64,000 nt of DNA. It comes from Candidatus Tokpelaia hoelldoblerii. Its GTDB lineage: Bacteria; Pseudomonadota; Alphaproteobacteria; Rhizobiales; Rhizobiaceae. Position 1 is the stretch's first letter, and every line of letters begins with the position of its first letter. Made by a program: the position numbers and the translations under genes. Where the stretch lies: NCBI GenBank assembly GCA_002005325.1, contig CP017315.1:1240001-1304000 (forward strand), written 5' to 3'. The notes beneath the pieces were generated by a model. It searched no databases, was not told the DNA's origin, and saw only the letters and a program-made list of their open reading frames with translations. Below, one piece after another: positions 49,791 through 59,900 of the stretch.

Positions 49791-52172
49791 TTAAACCAGA
49801 ACTTGCGCGTGAAGAGCAGCCTGTTCAATGTCATCCATACCCCATTGCCCAAAAGGCAGATCAAACGGCAACGACACATCCGTCTCAGCCAAACCGGCCT
49901 GTGCGCCATCCTGATAGAGCAGATCGCTGATCTGCAGATCATTCGGCAGATCCCCCCCGCCACCAGTCGCGTCATCCGCATCCACGGCATGGTGTTCAGC
50001 ATCTGCCACGGCAACTTCCGCATGCGAATCAGCATTCTCAACGGAGACAGCCGGTTCATCTGCTGTCTGGATCACTGCTGCATCTTCATAGGCCGGATTT
50101 TCAAACCCGTTCCACAAATTAACAGCCTCATCAGCGCCATAAGCCAATGCCGGCAGATTATCCTGCCCGCCAAAACCAGCAGCATTTCCACCATCATCCA
50201 TCCAATGGAAGGGCGCCTGCAAAGAACTTACCGCGGCTTTGCCCTCACCCATCGGCTGCGTTATACTGTCCAGAGCATAATTGGCTGCATCCTCCGCACC
50301 AGAACCATAACCGATAGCAGAGAAGGTATCGCCACTATGATATGGCAGCGCTTCTGCATCGGTCTGATTATCATCCACAGCGCCCTTGACAGGCTCCTGA
50401 CTGTCATCAGGGGCCCTGCTATCCTCAGGGGATTGAGACCCGTCACCGGTATTGCTTTCGTCCTTGCCATCACCGGTGTTTTTATCATTATCATCGCCGG
50501 TATTATTCTCGTCCTTACCGTCACCGCCACTGGCCGCCTTCGGCTGATAATCAATCCGGATAACAATATCCCTGCTCGACGAGCTGCCGTTAAAATCCTG
50601 CAGGTCACCCTCATTACCGGCTCTGTCAACAGCTGTAAATTGCAGCCGATGCCCGCCACGGGACAGATTCAGACCTGACATATCCCATTCCCACTTGCCA
50701 TCGACCACCTTGACAATGGCCAAAGGCGCTTCGGTCTTGTTCGGGTCGGCACTCAGATCATACACCTTGACCCACTGCACATCCTTCATGGCGAATTCGC
50801 CCTTGAAAACCAGCCCCTCAAGATCATCAATGTCAACAATTCTGCTTTGGTTATTGTAATCCGGCAGTTTAATAGGCTCACCATCATTCTGTGTCAGTTC
50901 AACACTTGTCAGATCGAATACAGGCTTTGTATTATCAATCTCCACCTTGAAGCCGGGATTATTGTCCTCGCTTTCCTTACCGGCTTTGCTGACCTGACGA
51001 ATTTCAAATTCATAATCGCCGTCTTTCAATGCCTTGTCCGGCTTCAGCATCCATTCGCCTTTTTTATTGACAGTTGCTGAACCGGCCAGCACATCCTTCC
51101 CGGTGACCGGATCTTTATAATAAAGCCGGACCGTCAGGCCCGCTTCCCCCTTGCCGTGGAATTCAAGCTGCGCCGAGTTGGTAACCCCGCCATCTTCAAT
51201 CACACCATGGTCTTTATCAATTGTGCCCTTTTTCTGTGCATCCCGGATATTGCCATCTTCATCAACAGTGATCGGATCCGGCCCCTTGACATCACTTACC
51301 TCGAGAAGTTCCGGCACAGCGGGAGGTTTCGTATCAACTGTAACCGTGCCCGTGTCCTTGCCGATAATATTGCCGTCCTTATCCTTCATGACAACGGTAA
51401 TGTCCCAGTCGCCATCAGCCAGAACGTCACCGTCCCAGTCATCTTCGGTCAAGGCCCAGTTGCCGTCCTTATCCACTGTTACTTCGCGGGTAATCGGTTC
51501 GCCTATCTTCTCCGGCTCCTTATCGGGGTTATCCTCATCATATTTCACTTGCTGAAATGTAAAGAAAACGGTCGCCGCCTTGGGGGCATCCGATCCCTTG
51601 GGAGGAAGATATTCCCCCTTGAATGTCGGGGTGTTATCACGGATATCCTCTTTCCCGGTAATATCGACAAGATCATCATCTTCATCACCATCAACATTGT
51701 CCTCAATGGTATAATCGCCCGGTATTCCGGGATATACTTTTTCCTCGCCGCCGCTGTGCCCGCCACCGCCGCCGCTGGAAACAGCCGCAGCAATACCGCC
51801 CAGAGCGGCCGCACCGCCCAGAATACTCAAAAGCGTCTTGCCGGATGAACTCTCGTCCACACCATGATACCGCACGACACTGTCATTGATACCGTCCCCT
51901 TCGCTGGTCATGGCCTGCGAAAAATCTACCAGCAGCTGGCTGCCGCCACCCGCCAGAAGCAAGGCATGAAACCCTGCGCCATTGACAAAGAAATTATTGA
52001 CCCTAACTGTTTTACCATCATTCAGTTCAATAATCAGGTCATTGCCCCAGCGCACATAATTCGCCACATTGGCCACACTGACATGGACAACAAAGCTTTG
52101 TTTCTCTGTCATGGAAGCCGTGGAAAAGCCCCCTGCTTCAACTTCCGTCCCCTGTAAGGATTTAAAAAACAT
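49791..52172 (-). CDS. BapA-prefix and Ig-like repeat surface protein
   Basis: A 793-residue Asp/Glu-rich protein. Residues 20-70 (SVANVANYVRWGNDLIIELN, then DGKTVRVNNFF) match the BapA/LapF prefix-like module found at the N-terminus of type I secreted biofilm adhesins. A Gly/Ala stretch (SILGGAAALGGIAAAVSSGG) follows. Residues 150-540 hold about three to four bacterial Ig-like domains (DTKPPAVPELLEVSDVKG, GKGEAGLTVRLYY, LQFTAVDRAGNEGD). Residues 545-620 are low-complexity Asp/Asn/Gly/Lys. The end (NDLQISDLLYQDGAQAGLAE) may contain a secretion signal, but no RTX repeats are seen. No classical signal peptide. It sits between the halogenase-family gene (27 bases) and the TolC gene, likely in one operon. 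A surface or anchor role is inferred. Confidence 0.83.
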   Translation of the reverse strand: MFFKSLQGTEVEAGGFSTASMTEKQSFVVHVSVANVANYVRWGNDLIIELNDGKTVRVNNFFVNGAGFHALLLAGGGSQLLVDFSQAMTSEGDGINDSVVRYHGVDESSSGKTLLSILGGAAALGGIAAAVSSGGGGGHSGGEEKVYPGIPGDYTIEDNVDGDEDDDLVDITGKEDIRDNTPTFKGEYLPPKGSDAPKAATVFFTFQQVKYDEDNPDKEPEKIGEPITREVTVDKDGNWALTEDDWDGDVLADGDWDITVVMKDKDGNIIGKDTGTVTVDTKPPAVPELLEVSDVKGPDPITVDEDGNIRDAQKKGTIDKDHGVIEDGGVTNSAQLEFHGKGEAGLTVRLYYKDPVTGKDVLAGSATVNKKGEWMLKPDKALKDGDYEFEIRQVSKAGKESEDNNPGFKVEIDNTKPVFDLTSVELTQNDGEPIKLPDYNNQSRIVDIDDLEGLVFKGEFAMKDVQWVKVYDLSADPNKTEAPLAIVKVVDGKWEWDMSGLNLSRGGHRLQFTAVDRAGNEGDLQDFNGSSSSRDIVIRIDYQPKAASGGDGKDENNTGDDNDKNTGDGKDESNTGDGSQSPEDSRAPDDSQEPVKGAVDDNQTDAEALPYHSGDTFSAIGYGSGAEDAANYALDSITQPMGEGKAAVSSLQAPFHWMDDGGNAAGFGGQDNLPALAYGADEAVNLWNGFENPAYEDAAVIQTADEPAVSVENADSHAEVAVADAEHHAVDADDATGGGGDLPNDLQISDLLYQDGAQAGLAETDVSLPFDLPFGQWGMDDIEQAALHAQVLV

Positions 52173-52199
52173 TCTCTACCTGCTTTCCTCGTTTCAGGC

Positions 52200-53753
52200 T
52201 TATTGCCCAGCCTGTTTTCCTGACACATTCATTTCCTGCCCCATGCGCTTTCGCAACTCTTTCAGATAAGGCCCCACCTCCTGAAGCATATTGCGCGGCA
52301 AGCGTTTTAAATCAGCCACTCCCGCCTGTTGCGGGACAACACCTACAGCCGCGCCAATGCTTAACCAGTTGACCATATGGAACATAGCGCCCCAGCCATA
52401 GCCTATATAACTTTCAAGATCAACTGCCCGCGGCAACCGCCGGGCAAAAGCCCGCCTTATCTCCTGATAGCGCCCGCTGCGCGGCAATTGCGCCACAGCC
52501 TGCCAGAAAGGTGTATCCTGCCGGCCGCCTTCATAATGCATACGCAGGAAATCGCTGATCGTATCCCATGTCTTATAGCTGGAGCGGTTGAAAGAAAAAA
52601 TCGCCTGATGGCCGACAACCCCGCCACCATCGCTGATCATCCGCTCTATATTGCGCAAGGATTCCAGCATTTGCCCCATTGCGGTTGCCTCCAGCGGCTC
52701 GACAAAACCTGCCGCAGCCCCCAGCGCCACCAGGTTATTGCGCCAGGCAACCTTGAAATGGCCTGCCTCAAAACGCAATGGCTGCGCCAGTTGCACGCCA
52801 GCCCCCAGATGCTGCACAAGCTCGGCCTGCATGTTGTGCACATTGCCATGCGCGGAAGAAAATAAATAAGCCCCTCCCATATAGCCGCGATCTGCATTGG
52901 CCAACGGCACCTGCCATAGCCAGCCGCTGGATAAAGCCGTAGCCTTTGTCAACAGGGGCAGCTGCCCCTGTTGGCAAATCCGGGAAAAGGGCTGCATAGT
53001 GTCTACCGGCAGGAAGGAATGCAGGGAACACCAGCTCTCCTTATACGTCTGGCCAAGCCCGATACGCCTCAGCCCGGAAGCATCAACGACAAAATCCACA
53101 GCGGCCTGTGCGCCGTTGACAGCAACAGCCGTAACTGCACCATGTTCATTGACAACGAGCTTGTCAACCCGCCCGGCCTGCTCCCGTACACCACGCGTCA
53201 ATGCCTTGCCCCGGAGATACCGGGCAAAACGCCGGCAATCGAAATGCCATGATTGCGACAGTCCACTGCGTTTGGTAGCCAGAACAGCCTGCGCCTCTCT
53301 CTGTGAACTCTTGTTGCGGATCAATGAAAAACCGGGAAAGAACGAATGCAAATCGGCGCCCGCAGCCACACGGGCCGCCAAAAGCGGCGCAAAACCAAAA
53401 GCCATATGGTCAATCTCAGCCACCTGCTCACCCGGCATCGGCATCAGATGGTAAAAGACATCACCTGCCTCTGCCTGCGTGTTTTTCCGCCAGTTGTGAA
53501 AGGCAACGCCCAGCCGGCTGGTAGCGCCTGTCTCACGTATAAACTCTTCCACATCCAGCCCGTTGCGGGTCAAGGCCGCCGCCATATTGAGCAAGCCGCC
53601 ATCCTGAGCAACAGGGGGCATGCCGCCTTCATCGGCAAACACAACAACCTCTGTCTCATCGCCAAACAAACGGCGGAAAACAAGCGCGGCAAACCACCCG
53701 GCCACACCCCCGCCAACAATGGCAATCCGTTTGGCCTGTGTTAAATCCAGCAC
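52200..53753 (-). CDS. Tryptophan-halogenase-family FAD-dependent protein
   Basis: A 517-residue flavoprotein. The dinucleotide-binding site is IAIVGGGVAGWFAALVFRR (10-28). FDCRRFARYL, VDFVVDASGLRR and GFVEPLEATAMG match the flavin-dependent tryptophan halogenase family, and GWLWQVPL (277-284) resembles the GWxWxIP halogenase signature. Two departures: the segment usually containing GVGE-T-P reads VAQDGGLLN, and the catalytic Lys position (Lys79 in PrnA/RebH) is Arg80 in GATSRLGVAFHNW. Halogenation is therefore doubtful; another oxidation of an indole or of a peptide is possible. Start is GTG with AAAGGA eight bases before. It heads the operon with the BapA-prefix gene and the TolC gene. Confidence 0.84.
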   Translation of the reverse strand: MLDLTQAKRIAIVGGGVAGWFAALVFRRLFGDETEVVVFADEGGMPPVAQDGGLLNMAAALTRNGLDVEEFIRETGATSRLGVAFHNWRKNTQAEAGDVFYHLMPMPGEQVAEIDHMAFGFAPLLAARVAAGADLHSFFPGFSLIRNKSSQREAQAVLATKRSGLSQSWHFDCRRFARYLRGKALTRGVREQAGRVDKLVVNEHGAVTAVAVNGAQAAVDFVVDASGLRRIGLGQTYKESWCSLHSFLPVDTMQPFSRICQQGQLPLLTKATALSSGWLWQVPLANADRGYMGGAYLFSSAHGNVHNMQAELVQHLGAGVQLAQPLRFEAGHFKVAWRNNLVALGAAAGFVEPLEATAMGQMLESLRNIERMISDGGGVVGHQAIFSFNRSSYKTWDTISDFLRMHYEGGRQDTPFWQAVAQLPRSGRYQEIRRAFARRLPRAVDLESYIGYGWGAMFHMVNWLSIGAAVGVVPQQAGVADLKRLPRNMLQEVGPYLKELRKRMGQEMNVSGKQAGQ

Positions 53754-53905
53754 AATATCAATCCTTTCAGATACATATTTTCCTTAAGCTTTCGCGTTTT
53801 TCCTGTCTTGCGTTATTACGCGATATGCGCCAGGCAGAAAAATTTCATCTGACGCATTTGCGCTTTCCGCAGTCCTTCCCCTCCTGCAGGAAGGGAAGAG
53901 TATAA

Positions 53906-53937
53906 AAAGGGGCAGGTTTTGTTAAACCTGCCCCTTT
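53906..53937 (-). terminator. Strong terminator after the giant adhesin
   Basis: A perfect 14-bp stem AAAGGGGCAGGTTT (53906-53919) and AAACCTGCCCCTTT (53924-53937) with a TGTT loop. On the minus strand the stem ends in a T run followed by ATA; T-rich sequence also follows on the plus strand. It lies about 42 bases after the adhesin stop and separates it from the halogenase-family operon. Confidence 0.93.
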
Positions 53938-53978
53938 CTTTTATTATGGTCTTTCTGTCCAGGGCTTAATCCGGCACT

Positions 53979-56900
53979 TTAAATAATGATCTGGTGGTTG
54001 CTCAGCAAAGTTTGCAAATCCACATCCACACCATTCAGCGTCAGCAAAGCCTGGCTGGAGAAATCCCCGCCCGCACCGTCAAGATCTATGGAAATAACAG
54101 TGTTGCCATGGCCATCACTTTCTGCTTTCAAATACTCGCTGACATTATCTGCATTGACACCACGGCCTTTCAACAGATCGGAAAGATCAATACGGTCTGC
54201 ATCGCGATCAACTTCAAAGAACCCGACATGGAAACCATAGGCCGTATCATGACCATTGCCACCGGTTGAGTCTGCTTCTTCCGCATCATCCAGCAACTCG
54301 TAAAGCAGGACCGTATGCCCGCCTTTGCCAAGGTGGAAAATATCATCCCCGCCGCGGCCGTTAAAAACATTATCCCGTGAATTGCCGATAAACACATCAT
54401 TGCCATTGCCGCCATAAAGACCCTCAATATCAAGGAGCGTTCCGTGATACTGGCCGTCCCGGGTGAACACCTGCGAGGTGGACCGGTTTAGATCAACTGT
54501 CAAATCCCGGTCACCCGCCAGCATGAAGTCAACAATATCCTGCCCACCGGTATCAGACCACTGTCTGTCACCATCAATGTCGATCGTACCACCGGCACCA
54601 TTATAGACCTTTCCACCTGCCGTAGCGAGGAAGACGTCATTATAGCCCGTACCGACAATCGTCACAGGTTTCGGGGAGGCAGCGACACCATCACCAAGTT
54701 CTGCTGTCAGTACATGGGCTTCATAGGCAGGCCCGGCCTTAAAGCCGTGCCAGCCTTTGTTGACAAGGATATCCTCCCTGTCACCCAGCCCGGCCCTGCC
54801 GCCAATATGGACCGATTGACCATCGACATTGCGCAGCAGCAGCAGATCATATTCTTCATTGGCATCAAGGCCATAGAAATCAACAATCCCCGTACTGTCA
54901 TTGGTGCCATTGCCCGATTGCGGATTGATAATCTGCGAACTGACCAGTTTGCCTTTTGAGTCATACAGCTGCACTGTATTGCCCATCAGGGCGTTAATGC
55001 CACCTTGATCCAGCAGTTTGAAATGCAGCGATGTGCCATCTTCCACCGCATCGCCCATAATGATTCTGGTATTGCCTTTACTGGTAAAGACCATCAAATC
55101 ACGGGCACCATCCCAGTTCACATCAATAGCAGCCACGCCGGTAACGAAATCATCGTTGCTACCAATGGTATTGTTGCCGCCAAGAAGATTGCTTGTCTCA
55201 AACATACCATTTGCCAGGAAACCATCACCCTTGTTACGGTAAAGGGTAATCGGCCCCCGCTGGTCAGCCGTGCTTACACCGCCGCGAGCGCCCAGGCTTG
55301 GCAATTCGATAATATCCATCCTGCCATCATGGTCCCAGTCCAGCGCAATAGACGGCCCGCTGGCATGGGTTTCACCCATCCATGCTATCTTGTCACCTGC
55401 CTCGCCAACGGCGTTCGGCTTGGTTGAGGTAATACGCCCGTGGCCATCATTAAACAGAATACGGCCTTCCCAGACACTGTGCCCGCCGATCCCATAGCCC
55501 ATGCCCATGTACAGATCCATATAGCCGTCACCGTCAAAATCAGCCCAGGTCATGGAAATATTGTTGGCTTGCGGCTCCGAAATATAAGTATTCAGGAAGA
55601 CATCTTCTACAACTTGTTTTGTATTCCAGTCATGCCCTCCTTCATTAGAGGCAAAAACCAGATTGTATCTGCCTGTCGACCAGTCTTCTGTGCCCCTGGT
55701 GCTGTTAGTCGGACGATTATTCTTGCCGCCAATCTTACTGCCACCCGCAGCTCCATTATAATAATAGGTAGAACCGTGGAACAACAGATCAACCGTACCA
55801 TTATTATCAAGGTCAATGGTGGAAAGCTCACGATCCATCTGGCTGTTGCCGAAATTGCCGCGCGCGGGATCAAACCAGGGATCACTCCCTGTAGGCTGCT
55901 GTGCGTAATTCTTGTCATTCCTGAAAGAATCCCAGGCTGACCCTGTAAATGCATCACCGGTCGCGTTGAGGCCATCAAACCCGTCCCCCCTTCTGCTGAT
56001 GGCAATCTGGGAATCCGCATTGGCGCCTCCGTTAGTATCGGTATCACCAGCCAGCGCGTCACCATAGGCAAGGCTGAGATAACCGCCACCGGTTTTGTCA
56101 AAGGCAACAATACCGCCCCAGTAAACATGTGTGTAACCACCATTTCTCGGGCCGCCGATCTGCCCTGCCTCGAACCGGCCATTCCCCAGATTGATATGCG
56201 CCTGCTGGCCATTGCCATACCAGCTGTCATTGGCAAAGAGATCCATCCGGCCATTACGGTCATAATCCATCCATGTGGCAGAAACGGCATATTCTCTCCT
56301 ACCCAAGCCATACCTGGGCACTTCCAGCTGTATGGACGTAAAGTTGCCCAGATCGCTGTTATTCGTCGCGTTTTGGATAAAAACATACTGGTTGGACATG
56401 ATCATCCAGTTGCCGTGCTCATCCATTGTCACAGCCGTGGCCGTCTGTCCCGCAACTGTGTCGGAAACACCAATCGAAATCTCCGGCATACGCTCAATAT
56501 TCAGCTCATCAGAGGTGTTGTCCTGTGCAATCAGCTTGCCACTCTTATCTTTCAGATAGGCTTCCACTTCATAAGAACCATCCTCCAGATTCGCTTCCTT
56601 CCTCACCTGGACACCCCAGCGGCCATCTACAATATGGAACTGGTCATCCATCTGATCCGAACGATACGTTTCACGGACTGTCCCGGCTTTATCTCTCACC
56701 ACAATTTCAACATACTCGCCATGGCGGGGATCAAAATCCACATCCCCTCTCAGCCATGGTGTATTGTTAGCCACAGTCACCGTCTCAACACTGATCGCCA
56801 CGCTGACATGCAGATTAAATGCAGTTGAAGCATTACCGATATTGCCGGCATAATCTTCTACCTGCACAAAGAAGTCGTGTTCGGAATTATTGTCAAGAAC

Positions 56901-59900
56901 AGGGTTTTTACCTTCGCCGAACCTGTACAGCCAGCTCCTTCTCGTGTTGTCGATCTCAACTTCACCAAAGCGCACACCGGCCTTGTCATAAAGCACCAGA
57001 ATAGCATCAGGCGCCAGTGCGCCGCTGAAAGTGCCGCGCAATGTGCCATAGCGGTCATCCGTAATGCCACCGCTGCTTATCACCGCTTCATGGGTTTTCG
57101 CATCCGCTATCCCCTTGCCATTCGGCAAGTCAATGGCATCAACGTAACCGGTGATCTCTATGCTGTCGAGAGTCGGGGCAACGGTATCAACTTCCAGCGC
57201 CTGGCGGTCTGCGTCACTATGGGTACCATATTTATTGGAAATACGGCTTTCCAGCGTATAGTCCCCATCCTGCAGCGTAACCCTGGTATAATCAAGATCC
57301 CATGTTTTGTTTTCTGCATTCCAGACAGCTTTCTGCCAGCCGGAATCCGTACCGTTCCTGCCGGAAATACGAATTTCGACAAAGTCGCCATGCCTTTCGT
57401 CCAGACCATCAGCCCCAAGATCATTGCCTGCCATGTCTTTCACCTTGGCATGGATGATCAGGGTGTTGTCGCTGGTGAGGAAGTCATGACTGTCCGTGCC
57501 GGTATCATCGCTGATGCTGTCAATAACAGCAACATTGACCGGATTGGTGGCAATAGTGATGTCGATACTATCCGACACACCTTCATTGCCGGCAACATCC
57601 ATGAGAACCACTTCCAGGTGATAGTCACCAAAATCCATATCTTCCGGCGGCGTAAACGACCATGATGCGCCATCTTCACTGATGACAGCCTTGCCCAGCA
57701 GGACACGCTCACCATCCTTACGCGTTGCATAGATGGCAATCCAGTCACCGGAAGTCATATCCTGCCAGATCAGCGTCCCGTGCAATGTCGGCGTATGATC
57801 GCCGGTATCGATGGCGCCCTCGCCCTTTGGACGGTCAACCACATTATCCGGATCCGAATCATCAGTAATATGTGTGATCGTTACCTGATGAGTCAGATGC
57901 CCGTTTTCATTCTCACCCTCGCCCTTACCCGGGCCGGTGGTGTCGACAATAATGGTTTGCGCGGTTTCCCGGCCAAGATTACCCGCCTGGTCAACCACCC
58001 GGGTACGAACATTCCATACCCCTTCACCCACCAGGACCGGATCGCCATTCTCATCCTCGCCAAAGCTCCATGTCAAACCATCCTCATTGAGGGTGACAGT
58101 GCGCCAGCCCTTGCCGTCATCAAGGTTGATCTGCACGGTTTCACCCGCTGCAAGCTTCTGGTTCAGCTCGCCATGGATAATCAGCCCGTCAGCATCATTG
58201 GTGATGAAATCATGACTGTCCGTACCGGTATCATCTGTAATCCCGGTAATGGTCGAGACCGCATCCGGCGCTTTTGTATCAACAACAAAGTCATACTCAA
58301 CACCGGTATCGCTGATATTGCCGGCCCCGTCCACATTCCTGACAACAACAACATGACGGCCATCCGTCAGCTTGCCATTCACAAGGCCGGGAAGCCCGCT
58401 GTTCCGCCAATCCTGCTCCGTACCCCAGCCCCAGCTGCCATCTGCATTGACATTGACGAAAACAGGCCCTCTGCCATCAACATAGATGGCAACCTGGCCT
58501 TCCGGATCACCATTTACACCTTCAAAAATCGGGGTGTCATCATTGGTGACAGTGCCTTCATGGTCAATCTTCTCGCGGTCATCGCCCACCAGTTCGTTAC
58601 CGTTCTCGTCAACATTATCCCATGCCTTGATGTCATCAGCATCCGGCGCATCCGGCGCAGCACTGTCAACAATCAGTTTCTGCTCTCTTGGCTCTTTCGG
58701 AAGGCGGCCCAGCATATCTGCAATAGCAGTCTGCACCGTATAGGCACCATCCGCCAGCTCATAGCCATCAAACCGGATGTTATAATGGCCACCCTTTGTC
58801 TCGGTTACCTGCACCCAGCCAGCAGCCTTTGCTCCGGGCAAATCAAGCGGATTGCCATCCTTGTCCAGAATACGCAGCCAGATGGTTTCACCCTGTTTCA
58901 GTTCCTCATGAGGCTTCACATAATAGACAAGCTGGTGCTCCCGGGTGATAAAGTCATTATCATATCTACCGGTATCATCCGTGATTTTCTCAAGGATTGC
59001 CCAGTTATCGGTTGAAGAAGCTGAACTGATGCTCAACCTGGCAGTGTCGCCTGCCGCCTCTGTGTTACCGGCCTTGTCAGTCGCCCTGACATTCACCTCA
59101 TAATTGCCTTCAGCCAGTTCCTGCGGTGTCCATTCCCATGTGCCGTCAGCCCGGACCGCGACGGTGCCTTCAGCAACCACCTTGCCGTTCTCATCCTTTA
59201 TCGTAATGGTTACAGTTTCACCGCCATGGCCATCACGATTGGACAGACGTCCCTGGAAAGTCGGCGTGGTATCATCCGTTTCAACCGTTTTCCCCGGGAG
59301 AACAGGAACAATGCCTGTTTTCAGACCTTCATCATCAATCACCTGCACCAGCAAAGCCTGCGGCGCTCCGGTGTCCACCTCAAACACAATACTGTCACTG
59401 CGCTCACCTGTCACACCAGCCTTGTTGGTTTCAGTAAAGCTGATTTCATGTTTGCCATCACCGAAACGGCTGCCAGGGGCATCCTGTGGTGTCCACGCCC
59501 ATGTGCCATCCGCCTCAACCCTGGTTGTGCCAATGACGTTATCCCCGTCATAGATGGTAATCGTCCATCCGGCTTTACCTGTCCCGGCATTGCCCTTGAC
59601 AGTCGGGGTTGCATCATCGGTCAGACCATCCAGATCTGTCATAATATCGCCGGTAATGCTGCCATGGTCATCCCAGGCCTGCGGGGCGCTGGCCGGCTTG
59701 CCCGGATTTGCGGTGTCAACCACAAAGTCAAATTCAACACCGCCCGCGCTTTCAACGCCGCCCCTGCCAACATTTCTGATAACAAGCTTATGGCCGCCAT
59801 CAGCAAGCCCTTCGGGGAAACCGGCTTTTGCCCAGTCTTCTTCCGTACCCCAGCTCCATGTACCATCTGCCTTTACATCAACAGTCGCAAGCAGCTTGCC

